Source: Plantago major (Eukaryota > Streptophyta > Magnoliopsida > Lamiales > Plantaginaceae). Taken from it: a stretch of 64,000 nt of DNA. The position numbers and the translations under genes were made by a program. Below the pieces are notes generated by a model. It worked only from the letters and a program-made list of their open reading frames with translations. It had not been told where the DNA came from and did no database searches. The stretch lies in the NCBI GenBank assembly GCA_026545765.1, contig JAIFAC010000483.1, forward strand, positions 1 to 64,000, given 5' to 3'. Below are positions 48,301 through 59,944 of this stretch, piece after piece; the first letter of the stretch is position 1; each line of letters begins with the position of its first letter.

Positions 48301-50737
48301 CAGATATCTTGTGGTGAGGTGGAGACTTGGAAGTCTGGTCCTCATCAACCTTTCTTTCTTGAACCTCCATGGGAGGCTCAGATACTTGTCTCTCAGAGAC
48401 TTGTGCAGTCTCTGGAATCTTTTCTTGTGATGAAGCCCTTGATGCCTCATCAATTTCCATAGGTGCAGGGGATGTCGCAACTTTGTCCCCTTGCACTTCT
48501 ACTTCTGATTGAGCCTTCAAGTTTGAAAGCTCGGTGATGTGTGCTTCAGAAACCTTGTTGGTTTCTGGGTTTGTCTCTGGCATTTCTGCCTTATCTTCTT
48601 CCATCTCAGTTGGAGCCTGTTAGAAACATTTATCATTAATGATCATACAAACATTTTTACTGAAAAGTTAGTTCTCTTTAAGAATCATTTACCTGTGGCA
48701 CAGGCTCAGATTTCTCAAGAGTCGAGGTTGAAGGAACCTCTTTTTCAGTATCTGAGGTAAGCTTTTCAGCTTCCTCTTGTCTTTCCGTTTCTAACTCAGC
48801 CTGTAACAAAGAGATTCTTATAAGGTAACAAGATTTATAAGTATAAAATTTTTCACAAGGTAAGAGTTAAACCAGTCATTTACCCGAGCAGTTTCAGGCT
48901 GATTGGTCTCTGGAACTTGTGACCTTTCTATACATTGGTCGTCTTGTCCCAGTTCAGTTTCTTTGTTTGAAGTTTCTGGTACTTCACACCTTCCCTAAGT
49001 ATGCAACTCAGTTGCCTCCCCTGGTTGATCATTCTGAGTAGATGTCTCAGTTTGATCCCTCTCATTGAGTTGGGGAACCTTCTCAATTACATGATTTTCT
49101 TCAGCATACTGTATTGCTGGTATTTCAAAATGGAGTTCATTTACCATTTCATCAACCACTTGTGGCTGTTGTGGTTGTTGTGATTGTCTGGAAGCAGAAG
49201 ATTGATCAGTCGAATGTTCTTAGATGTGGCATTTCCATCAGCATCTGCCAATACTAAGATACCACTCATCAGGGCTTTGTGAAGTTGTGCAAGAGATTCA
49301 TTCCCTGATGATGTGTTTGCACCAACAACCTTTGCTATAGGTTCAGCAACCTGTGTTGTAGGTTTTTCTTCAGATACCTTATCACCAGTTACTTGTTCAG
49401 TAACCTTAGCCCTCTTTGATTTTTCTAGGACTTGAGAGATGACTAGTTCATCATCTTCATCGTCAGAGCTCTCATCAGCATTGGGAACTGATTGGTCCAT
49501 TATTCCTGCGGTTTCTGCAGATGGGGCTTGGTGTTTTTCACCACTTTTGGCAGCATTCATGAGTTCATCAGCAAGGCTTTCTGCATTAGTCGCAACATTT
49601 CTGAAAGCACTTTCTCTTGCTGAGTCTACTTGTTCAGTAGGTGATAACTCTTTTGCAGCATTAATGAGTTCATCTGCCATGTTTGTAGAATTGACAACCT
49701 CTTTGGGTGTGTCTTCTGATTTGCCAGCAGACTTCTTTCTTGAAGTTCTGGGCTTCTTGGTATAAACGCAACTTTTCTTGGATATCTTTTGATTTTCTCT
49801 TCTTAGACCTTTCGAGACCCAGAACCTTTTTCATCGATTTGTATACTCATACTTGTAGAGTAAGTTCATTGGCTATTTCAAATTGCCTCTCTGAGCTCAA
49901 TGCCAAGCTTTTCCAAAGTAGCATATCTTCGCACCATATCCTCGTGGCCTTTGGCTCAGCTAGTCCTTTAACAATCTTAGGCTCGAAGCCTTGAATCTTC
50001 TTCACAAATTTCATGAAGGCGTACTTTCCCCAGTTGAATGGGTTTTCCAGCCTTTTGTCTTGTTGATTCAGTAAGAACAACATGATCCATCGTTCTTGGC
50101 TTATCTGGTCAGCACCTCCTTGTAGACCATCAAAGCATCTATGAAGAATGCAAGCCAAGATATCCCAAAGGAACCAACAGATGTCCGGTTCGATGTCAAA
50201 AGTTTGAACTCAGTGGGTGTATCTGATTTCTCAAGATCACACACATCACTGTAAAGTTCTTTGACACCTTCAAGGAGTTCCTCATCCTTGGTGTTTATTT
50301 CAAAATCCTTTCCAAGATTTTGAACCTCAAACAACTTACAGAAAGTTGTTAAGTCCGTAGGATTTCCTTTCCTCGATCGAGGTTTTGATAGACACTATTT
50401 CAGTGCCTTCAGATACACAGGAAATAATCCTGGAGTTGTTGTAAAATTCCAACACATCAAGTGATGAAATTCCACTAGGGCGAGCAAATACAAAGCCCTT
50501 GATTTGTGCCTTTTCAAGCATGTCAAGAATTAGCTTTCTGTCGGCTTGGTTCTCTATTGCAGCCGTGAGGTATTCCTCAACCATGGCACCACCCCAAATC
50601 ATTCTGTGACTTGAAGTCCAATGGTCAGGATTGAAAGCTCCTACCAATGATTGTTAACAATAACCAACTCGTGGTGCTTTTCAAAGATGCAGCATGGAGG
50701 ATTGGGATTTCTGTGTAGAAGTGTTCTTGGAGGCCAT
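45379..50737 (-). CDS. Third (env-like) ORF of element B, with introns and several frame breaks
   Basis: It lies between pol and the 3' LTR, where Sireviruses carry an env-like gene. The start is taken as ATG 50737 (MASKNTSTQKSQ); the end is TGA 45379. The N-terminal part (50660-49850) resembles the putative plant transposon protein family, with FARPSGISSLDVLEFYNNSRI and an aromatic helical region (ENPFNWGKYAFMKFVKKI). The middle (49700-47660) is acidic and repetitive with VSEP motifs, then CFKKWQKLRCSDLSEILRI. A coiled coil follows (47425-46440). The last 378 residues (46515-45379) are an intact frame with RRRQVRGIDESSEEEEEG and a conserved C-terminal domain ending DRKFAD. I see no signal peptide or clear membrane anchor, so a true envelope role is doubtful. 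Frame breaks occur near 50678, 50335, 49160, 48985, 47440 and 46690. Confidence 0.65.
48170..48247 (-). other. Putative spliceosomal intron 3 of the third ORF (B)
   Basis: 78 bases, donor actcag|gtatct, acceptor ttctttcag|gctcaa. Phase 0, a multiple of three and free of stops, so it could be spliced or retained. Confidence 0.5.
48617..48692 (-). other. Putative spliceosomal intron 2 of the third ORF (B)
   Basis: 76 bases, donor cacag|gtaaatgatt, acceptor tttctaacag|gctcca. Phase 0. A matching intron, different in sequence but at the same place, lies at 63547-63627 in C. Confidence 0.65.
48801..48883 (-). other. Putative spliceosomal intron 1 of the third ORF (B)
   Basis: 83 bases, donor cgg|gtaaatgac, acceptor tttgttacag|gctgag. 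Phase 0 on both sides. It contains in-frame stops, so it must be removed for translation to continue. The interior is T-rich, as in plant introns. Confidence 0.6.
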
Positions 50738-50926
50738 CTCTTTATATAGTAAGGATTTGAAGCTTGTGTTTGAAAGAGATTCGATTGAGTGATTATTTTC
50801 AGAAAAACTTAATCAAGGAATGCAGAGATTTTTTAGAAGTTGCAGAGGATTAGGAGAAGGTTTTTGCTGTTTTGATGCAAGTTGAAATTTCGGATTAGGC
50901 AAAAGTGATTTCATTTGCCAAAATCC

Positions 50927-50936
50927 TATATATATA
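50927..50936 (-). promoter_or_regulatory. TATA box upstream of the third ORF of B
   Basis: ctatatatatag on the minus strand, about 190 bases before ATG 50737, in the spacer between pol and the third ORF. A second TATA-like word at 50741-50750 is too close to the ATG to serve it. This may allow independent transcription of the third ORF. Confidence 0.35.
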
Positions 50937-51434
50937 GCAAGTGAATCTCAATGCATAAATACATACAAATTGATTTTGTGTATACGTATCGTGATTTGCA
51001 AGCGTGAGCAAAAGCTAGTTCGACATTAAATGCTTAGTGGGCCATGTCCGAATGTCACATCCAGATTTATCGTGAATTAATTTCTGCCGTTCAGATCAAG
51101 CGCTTGAATTCATCAAGGGTCACCATTGCTTCTCCAGCAATGATCACAATCAACAAATGTAATTGTGCCCAATTAATGAATTTTGGCTAATAGCTATCTG
51201 AATCACAATTCTGTTGGAGCAAGGACACTGTTCGCATCTGAATTTGTCTTATACTTAGGAGTTTCCCAAGTTTTTCATCAAGATAGAAATAGTGCGAGAT
51301 TCAAGAGAGTAGTTGACTGCAGAAAGTTATACTATTCTCTTTTGTGTTCCCCGTTCACAAAATGATTCGATATCCGAGTTCCGCCTCGTAGATCTTGAGC
51401 TATCTTTTTGCTCTTTAGCCTTTTTGACTTCTGG

Positions 51435-51560
51435 GTTCCCGTTCCAGATACCTCTTCTCTGTTTTCTGTATACCCGTTCCAGATACCTCTTCTCTGTTTT
51501 CTGGATACCCGTTCCAGATACCTCTTCTCTGTTTTCTGGATACCCGTTCCAGATACCTGA
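51435..51560 (-). repeat. 35-bp tandem repeat after pol of B
   Basis: The word gttccagatacctcttctct returns at 51441, 51476 and 51511, with a partial fourth copy at 51546. It lies just past the pol stop. A holds two degenerate units at the same place. Confidence 0.9.
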
Positions 51561-51566
51561 ACTTTT

Positions 51567-54500
51567 TCAGTTCATTGGTAGTTCCATTAGTCCAAGACTA
51601 TGTCTTAAGGCTAAAAATCTACTTTCTTGTAGTGGCTTAGTGAAGATATTTGCAAGTTGGTCTTCAGTCCCAATCTGGAGTATCTCTATATTGCCTTTTT
51701 CAACATGGTCTCTGATGAAGTGATGTCTAACATCAATGTGCTTTGTTCTGGCATGAAATTTAGGATTCTGTGTAATCGCAATAGCACTTTTGTTGTCACA
51801 GAAAATGGGAGTTTTCTTCTCATCGAGTCCATAGTCTTTAAGTTGTTGTTGTATCCACAGAATTTGTGTTGCACAACAACCAGCAGCAATATATTCAGCC
51901 TCTGTGGTAGAAGTTGCAATTGAGTTTTGCTTCTTGCTAAACCATGAGATAAGTCTAGTGCCTTAACCGACAAGTTCTTGAGGTGCTTTTCCTATCAAGC
52001 AATGATCCAAAGATAATCAAAGATCTGAGTACCCAACTAAACTCAATTCACTTTCTTTAGGATACCACAGTCCTACATCTACTGTACCCTTCACATACCT
52101 TAATATTTTCATAGCAATGTTGTAGTGTGTTTGCATTGGATTTGTCTGAAATCTAGCACATACTCCAACGGCATATTGAATATCAGGTCTACTTGCAGTG
52201 AGGTAAAGTAGTGAACCTATCAATTTCCTATACTTATGTTCTTCAACACTCTTATCTGATTCAGTATAGGTCATTTTGGTTCCAATGCTCATAGGTATCT
52301 TAGTATTCTTTTCAGAAGGCTTAAGATTGAATTTTGTGAGCATATCTTTTGCATACTTTGTTTGACTAATGAATATTCCATCATTGAGTTGCTTGACTTG
52401 CAATCCTAGGAAATAATTCATTTCTCCCATCATGCTCATCTCAAACTTGTTTTTCATGAGATTTGCAAAGTCATTACAAAGTTGCTTGTCCTTAGATCCA
52501 AATATGATGTCATCAACATATACTTGAACTAAGAGTAGTTTCCCATCATGATTTAAGGTAAATAAAGTTTTATCAACTTCACCTTTCTTGAAACCACTTT
52601 CCAGAAGGTATTTGGCCAATGTGTCATACCATGCTCTTGGAGCCTGTTTCAGTCCACACAGAGCTTTCTGTAGTTTATAGACCATTCTACTTTCTGAGGA
52701 AACTTCAAAGCCAGGTGGTTGCTCAACATAAACTTCTTCTGCAAGTTCACCGTTTAGGAATGCGCTTTTGACATCCATCTGATAAACTTTGAAATTTTTA
52801 TGAGCTGCAAAGGCTAGAAAGAGTCTTATTGCATCCAATCTGGCAACTGGTGCATATGACTCATCAAAATCTAACCCATCAGTCTGAGTGAATCCCTTGG
52901 CAACCAATCTTGCTTTGTTTCTGGTTATTTCACCAGTTTCATTCATTTTGTTTCTGAAAACCCACTTAGTTCCAATCACAGATATTCCTTCTATAAATGG
53001 AACTAGTTTCCAGACTTTGTTTCTCTCAAATTGATCCAACTCTTCTTGCATTGCAGAGATCCAGTCTTGGTCTCCTAATGCTTCTTCTATACTTTTAGGT
53101 TCGATATTCGAGATGAAACATCCAAAGAGAGAATCAGCATTTTCAGCTATTGCTCTCCTAGTCCTAACACCCTGATTAATTGGTCCAATTATATCCTTTG
53201 TAGGATGATCTTTGATCCATTTAATCAAAGGTTTAGTGCTAGTAGGATCAATATCCAAGTGATCTGAATGTGAATCACTAAGATTTTGATTTGATACTTT
53301 TTCAAGATTCGAGATATCTGACATATGGGAAATGTCATGGATATCTGACACTTTTTCAGTGTTAGAGATATCTGAGACATGCATTTCAGCATTCTTATTT
53401 TCAGATACCTATTCATGATGAAGGTTCTCAATAACCTGTTCCATTTCTGGAAAACTCATAGGAAATTCCTCATCATGTTTGTGAGTCATCTTGTTGTTAC
53501 TAGGCTTTTCAAGCTTTTCTACGTCAGAGTCATCCTCACTTTCCATAACGATGTTTTTCCTTTCTGAGGGTTCTTCTTTAGTATCCTCGATAGCTTCTTT
53601 GAACTTTTCCGAGAGTTCATCGAGGGAGGTGTTTTCTTACTTCCTTCATAGAATACAACATGAACGATTCTTCAATTTTCTTTGTTCTTTTGTTGTAAAC
53701 TCGTAAGCTTTCTTGCTTGTGGAATAGCCAAGAAAAACACATTCATCTGCCTTTGGTTGAAATGTTCTCAGAAAAACTTTCCCATTGTTTAGAACAAAAC
53801 ATCTACAACCAAATACTCTCAGATGTTTGATATTAGGAGGTCTTCCAACCAAAATTTCATAGGGGGTCCTGTCATGGTGTTTGTTTATCAAACATCCGCT
53901 CGAGTGTAGCAGTGTGTTTACAGCCTTCAACCCAATATATTTCACTTATCTCAAAGGTCACTAGCATTGTCCTTGCAGCTTCTTTAAGGTTCTGTTTTCC
54001 TTTCGCAACACCATTTTGTTGAGGTGTTCTTACAGAGGAAAGTTGGTGTTGTATACCTTTGCAGTACAAAACTCCTTTATGTAATCGATTGACAAACTCG
54101 CACCATGATCCGCTCGATTGCGTATACCTTTTCATTTTTCATGATTTCAAGCTTTTTCAGAAGTTTGGTATCTCCACCGGCATCGATTTGTGTTTCGTAA
54201 AGACAACCCAAGTGAATCTTGAGAAGTCATCTACAACAACTGCACCATATTTCTTTCTGCATAACTAGTTACGTATGATTCAAAAGATCCATATGTAAAA
54301 GTTGCGTTGGTCTAACACTAGAGTGTCGATTTTGGACTTGAAAGAGATCTTAGATTGTTTCCCCATCCGACGGGCGTAATGTATACTATCCTTTCCGAAG
54401 ATGTTTTTGGGAAGACCAACCACTAACTCTTTCTTCGCAAGTCTATTTAGAGTTTTGAAATTCAAGTGACTCATTCTTTTGTGCCATAACCAAGGCTCTT

Positions 54501-54900
54501 CAGGTGACCAGATTGACTCACCATGAGACATTCTTCAACAGGCGTATGCCCAATGCAAAATAAAGACTGACTTTCCACCGTCCAACTAATACTGTATGCT
54601 TTGACTCATTGTCAATTAGTTTGAAGTATTTAGCTTTGTATTTTTTAGTAAAAACCTTGTCTGCAAACTGGCTCATGCTAAATAGATTATATTTCAAATC
54701 CTTAACATGTAATACGTCGCTGATTGTTAAAGTTCCCAATTTGACGCTACAAATCCCGAGAGGGATTTAATTCTCCTCCAAAGAAATCGATATCCGGTCC
54801 TGTGTTGCAAGCTTTGTAGTCAACAGATTTGCTTTGTCTCCGCCATGTGCTTTCCGTGATCCACTATCAAATAGCCATTGTGCTTTAGTCCAGAAGCATT
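51567..54900 (-). pseudogene. pol of element B (protease, integrase, reverse transcriptase, RNase H)
   Basis: Reverse transcriptase is an intact 455-codon frame (53384-52017) with [35 protein letters not shown], and the catalytic [11 protein letters not shown]. RNase H follows (about 51973-51600) with a frame break and ends at TGA 51567. Upstream, integrase (54531-53646) keeps HKRMSHLNF, the PQQNGVA region that holds the catalytic Glu context, and the GCRCFVLNNGK tail, but it is cut by several small indels. Protease, with LFDSGS, is near 54870. Most breaks lie at CAG/CTG-like positions, so the true gene may be whole. Labelled pseudogene only because the sequence as given is not translatable. 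Confidence 0.75.
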
Positions 54901-57325
54901 CGCATACAACAGAAACAGAGATTAGGTTCTCATATCTTTGATGGAACCGTCGAATCAAAAGTTCTTCCAAGAGGAATCCATTTTTGAATGAATTTCTTTT
55001 AAACATGCTTTGTCGACAGAACATAAGGAGGAATTCTTTTGAATGAAGGTTGTCATTAGTAAGAATTATTTTCTTCCTTGGTGTGTCCCTAGGTGCTCCA
55101 TATGATGCTTTCAGACACTGTCAGTTTCCGAGTTTGCTTTTCAAAGAACTTAGCCTTCCTGCCGATTTCTTCTAGCCTGCATCTGATTTTCGCTGGCTTG
55201 ATTTAACTTCCACTTCGATAATTGCTTTGAGCAATTCTAGCCTTCACCATCGTTCTTGCTCCCGCTTGTACTCATGAGCAAGTTGTTTTCCGATGCCTTT
55301 GTAGCTAATACTGCTTTGAGCACTTGAAGCTATCTCGAGATCTTTTCTCGTAAGCTTTGCTAGCTCGTTGATCCAATTTCTTTCCGTAAAAGTGACATGG
55401 GAGAATTTGCCTCCTCGCAATTCTACCTTTTGAGAGACATAGCATCGCTGGTGTTTACACTTTTCGTTGTGTTTCTTTTCGTAGATGTACCAACAGCTTT
55501 TGTTTTGACTTGTTTTTCCCACAAAGGTTTAGTCGAATCGCCTTTCCTTTGTCAACAATCTTTGTCTTTTCACCTATACTATAGATTGTATGGGAACCGT
55601 CTTGAAAGTACTTACAAATGTTCTTTTCTTTACTCTTATTCGTAGTAATAGAGCAACTGTCTGAGTATTCAGCCCAAGTCCTTTCTTTTCCAAGGATCTC
55701 TTAAGTAAGATTGTACTTCAAGAAGAGTGTCACTAGCTTTGGCATAAGATTGAAAAGATAGTTCTTTCTTCTTGAAGTTCCTTGTTTTCGTAAAGAAGAT
55801 TTTCATAATTCTTTCGAACTCAAATTTGCTTCTTCATGTGACTTTTCAGCCTCGATATCCGAGCTTTGAGAAATGCATTTTCAAAGATCCTTTCTCTCGA
55901 TTCTTTAACTAATTGAGAATTTTCCTTTCAAGAGAATTCTTTTCTTCTTCTAGGTTTTCGCTCTAGCTCGGATCATTAGAAATTCTCTTTCATAGATGTC
56001 AAGTTCTTTCCGAGATTTTCTAGATTTTTATTTCCTCTTCATCACTTTCACAAGTGTAGCAAGAAGTATGTGTTACCTCATCACCATAAGATGCTTTTCT
56101 ATGTTGGAGATGTCCGTCCCACAATTTCAAAGAACTCCACACATTTCATTCTTCTTGAGGTCAAGTCGATTATATCATGAGTAACTCCACATAGTTCGGT
56201 GATGGTAGGTTGAATCATCTGAATTGTCATCTTCGTAACTGCTTCAACGCCTAGAGCATCCATTGAATTTGGATTTTCTTTCTTTCTTCATTAATAAAGC
56301 TCGCTTCTTCAAGATTCTTCTATCTTTCTTGTCACCGTCCTTAGTTTGTCGAGGCGTGACAATCCTTCTTGAAGTGGCTGTGTTTCGACAATAGAAACAG
56401 ATATCGCTTCCAATTTCGCTTCCTCAAGACATGATGCTTTCTCGAATGGCTTGTTCAAAGCTCGCATATTTTGTACGGGTGATAGTTTGAGCCTAGATGC
56501 TTTCTCAGCTTCTCTTCGCTTTTCTTCTCTCAATTTCTCGATCAAATTTACTCATTTGCTTTGGCAAAGAGCATCCTCGCCTCCTCCTTGCTTTTCTTCT
56601 TTTCAAGTTCCTTGATTAACTAGAGCAACATTCTCGCAACTTTTCATTGTTTGTTCTCTGAGTTGTCTCATAGTCAACAGTAGCAAGATGAGAGAAAAGT
56701 TCCACTGGAGTGATATTTAGCATACCTTGGTTGAAATAAAAGAATTTAGTATGCTCCCAGTTGTGGTTAAGACTTCTGACAATAGTCTTAATCTTCTCTG
56801 ACTGAGAGTATCTATTGCTTTCCCAAGTCGCCATATCACTCATAAGAGTGGTAAATCAAATCAAGTTCTTCCAGAGTTTCTGGGACCTTGTTTGAAATTT
56901 TGAAATTTCAACTTTAGAACTTCGAACTTGTTTTCCTTGGTTTTCTCGGCCCGCAGATTTCTTCAATCGGTTGCAGCAACTTTCGCCGTTTAGCACCCAC
57001 GCTTTACCGTATGTGCTCTGGTGTCGATCTGATGATGATGTTACGAGCTTAACCATCCAGACGATTCCTCTTGGCATCTTCCGATGTCCAGAGTTCTATG
57101 GGCTTTGGTTCGTAAATAACGTGACCAGTAGATCTTCCACTAGTTGACGCATCTGTTTGTGAAGATCCTTCGCTTTGATCTCTGTCTCTTCCACTTGAAA
57201 CCTCCATGACTTGCTTAAGTTGTTGAATGATTATTGGAACATTCTTTATTACTTCGATCATCTCGTCACTCATGGCTTCAAGGTGGAGCATCATGTTTGA
57301 GAACGGGTGCATCACTCAGAGACAT
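54901..57325 (-). pseudogene. gag of element B, heavily frame-broken
   Basis: Start ATG 57325 (MSLSDAP), followed by a short deletion relative to A, then MMLHLEAMSDEMIEVIKNVP at 57270 and below. The zinc knuckle region lies near 56395 (CFYC retained). The coiled-coil part (about 56250-55650) is barely readable. As in A, the frame ends with agaacctaatct before protease. Lesions cluster at CAG/CTG-like words and look technical in part. Confidence 0.7.
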
Positions 57326-57430
57326 ACCTGCACACTTAACACACAAATTAAATAGTCCTCAACAAAATGGACAAAGTTTCTTCACCTATATGGGGATCTA
57401 GGTTCAGTGCAGAAGGCTGGTGAACCTCCT

Positions 57431-57442
57431 GCTCTGATACCA
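57431..57442 (-). promoter_or_regulatory. Primer binding site of B (initiator Met-tRNA)
   Basis: On the minus strand tggtatcagagc, two bases after the 5' LTR, identical to that of A. Confidence 0.9.
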
Positions 57443-57444
57443 CT

Positions 57445-59099
57445 TGTTGGTCCAGATAACGGCAAAGTACTAGAGGGGGGTGAATAGTCTTTAAAACTTT
57501 TGTCGATAATAAATATTTCTCGAGATATCTGAATGGATATCCGATACTTAGAATCGAAAGTGGAAGACTTAATAAAGATAAGTGTAGAAACAGCTAATAA
57601 GTGTGTGTGTGTGGTCAAGTATAAATACGAAATGTAAATGACACAAGAAGTATAGTATCCTGAGGTGGCGAATCCTCCAACTAATCCACTTCGGTCTATC
57701 GAGACCTAGAATTCACTAGAATGTATAATTGAGATAACCTTACAAAAATCCTATTCTAAGATTCTGAACAATTGGTTCCCAACCAAAAGTTCCCCCTGAG
57801 TTGTTCCCTAGCTTCTTCAGCCAAGTACTTCCTATACTCAGAAACCTTTGAGTTGTTCCCTAGCTTCCAAGCTAAGTACTTCCTATACTCAAAAACCTTG
57901 AGTTATTCCTTAGTTTCCCAAATCAAGTACTTCCTATACTCCCGAACCTTGGAGTTATTCCCCGATTTTTCAAACTAAGTACTTCCGTGACTCACGCCGA
58001 TTTTGGTGTTGGTTTCGGTTTGAGTTGTCGATGAGCGCCTTAATAACTTTTCGCTTATTCAGATAGCTCGTGAACTTAGTTACTTAATACACTTTACAAC
58101 AGATGTTATCTAGTTCGATTTTATCGACCTAAGTCTTATGATATCTGCTCAAGAGAATGAATCTCGTATAGTTGATCTTTTGATTCAACTCCTTCACAGA
58201 TAGCTTTGCTTGTTTAGGATCAGGACACTTAGAACTTCAGTGTTTACTCAAGATCACAAGCTTTAGTCGCAACAGAAAGCTTTGATAATAAGTAAGAAGC
58301 TTTGAGAGAGTAAGATCAGAGATCGTATGTTTCAGCGTATTCAGTGTTCTGAGTTGTGTTCCGTGTGTTCTCTCAAGTTGTCTAAGTGTTGATATTTATA
58401 GATGAATTTGAGTACCGTTTGAATAGTATCCGTTAGGCTCAAATTCGAACTATCGATATCTCAGGCATAAGATCAGAAAGGTGTTTTGTCTTCTTCTCGG
58501 TTGCCGCTTTTACTCGACATCTCTGTCCGTGCATTAAATGCATTGTACTATACTTTTTGTCCTGTAGTGTCAACGGAACTACGCTTTGTATCAGAGACTA
58601 GTCTTGTTGTCTGATTCTTTGCACATCCTTATCTTCATTCTTCAGATACCACTTGTATTGATTGAAACAACCTTGTTTCTTTTCAGAAACGTGTTTAACG
58701 CTCAAGGTATCTGAGAACATATATCTGTGGACACTTTCCTTGTCTTCAGATATGTATCTCATTTCTCGATATCTCTTGTGACAGCTTTGTTTGAAACTGC
58801 TCATCACAAGATATCCGCTAAGATATCTGAATAATGTATTCAAGAATCTTGTGCGCTTTTCAAATCTTCAAAAGTTGTCGAGCTTTCGCTTGGATGTCTT
58901 CTTCTTGGTCTTCTTCATAAAATAAAATTACATTTTGAGACCTAACATCCTATACAAGATTAGCTAGACTATCATACTTAGTGGTTTCCTCTTTACAATG
59001 TTCAAGTGAACCAAGAGTACTAATCACCTTTCTCGAGACTAAGATAAGTCATCATGTTGTTCAACAAAATCTAAAGATATTCTAACAAAATATCTAATG
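57445..59099 (-). repeat. 5' LTR of B
   Basis: About 1655 bp, paired with 43308-44992. Differences include cgcaacagaaag here against cgcaatgtaaag there, and short gaps where CAG or CTG stands in the other copy. Insertion age estimated from these LTRs would be inflated by such errors. Confidence 0.85.
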
Positions 59100-59104
59100 T
59101 AACT

Positions 59105-59944
59105 TTTGTGCTACTTAGAATCAAGAGCTTTGGTCGCAATGTAAAGCTTCAAGGTAAGTAGTTTGCTTGAGAGCGTGTGAGTATTCTTGAAGTTCAGGTG
59201 TTCTAAGGTATATTCTCAAGCGCCTAAGTGTTGATATTTATAGATGAATTTGAGTGCCGCTTGAGTAGTATCCGTTAGGATTAAATCAAATTCAAACTAT
59301 TGATATCCAATATAATATCAGAGTTTGTCTTCTTCTTCGGTTACCGCTTTTGTTCGTACATTTCATTCGTGCATTTAATGCACTATACTATATTTTGTCC
59401 TGTAGTGCCAACGGAACTATGCATGGTATCAGAGATCTTTATACAATTATAGTTTTCTGAAACTTTGCATGTTCTTTTCCAGAGATCATCATAGCTCCAG
59501 ATACTACTTGTTTAAGCAACTTGTTATAATATGTTTCTTTCTCAGAAGCATATTTTATGTCCAAGGTATCTGAGTGTAGATATCTGGGCACTTCTCGCCT
59601 CGTAAACCTTTATGCTCAGATATCTTTTCACCTTGTGTGTTTCAAACACTTGTTTCTTCAAGATATCTTGACATAGGTATCCAAAAACCTCGTCTTCAAA
59701 GAATCTTGCGCCTTCAAATCTTCAAATTCTGAACTTTTCCTCATTGATACCTACTTCTTGGTCTTCTTCAGAAAATAAAAATTACATTTCGAGACCTAAC
59801 ATCTTATACAAGATTTGCTAGACTATCATACTTAGTGAGTTTCCTCTTTTACAGTGTTCAAGTGAACTAAGAGTACTATTCACCTTTCTGAGCTAAGATA
59901 AGTCATTAGGTTGCTGATCAAAATCTAAACATATATTCCTAACA
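59105..59944 (-). repeat. 3' LTR of C, inner part
   Basis: Resumes the LTR after B with tttgtgctacttagaatcaa, which in A directly follows the segment that ends at 43307. It ends at 59944 (tgttaggaatatatg on the minus strand). Confidence 0.85.

Larger units (their letters stand above)
43308..59099 (-). mobile_element. Element B: complete Sirevirus-like copia retrotransposon, about 15.8 kb
   Basis: Two LTRs (43308-44992 and 57445-59099) in minus orientation enclose primer site, gag, pol, a spacer with a tandem repeat, a third ORF and the polypurine tract. The left flank is gaact (43303-43307) and the right flank taact (59100-59104). At the right edge the LTR ends tatctaatg where caca-type ends are expected; the change acag to atgt there is the same as one seen inside the LTR, so a perfect gaact duplication is likely. 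The reverse transcriptase frame is long and intact, suggesting recent activity. Many other breaks coincide with CAG/CTG errors. Confidence 0.85.

Noticed and set aside
45379..50737. A host gene captured between two copia elements
   Set aside because: The same ORF lies at the same place, with the same end, in element C, and the type is known from Sirevirus-like elements, so it belongs to the retrotransposon.
45379..50737. A true envelope glycoprotein
   Set aside because: No signal peptide, no clear membrane anchor and no cysteine-rich ectodomain could be seen; the label env-like is positional only.
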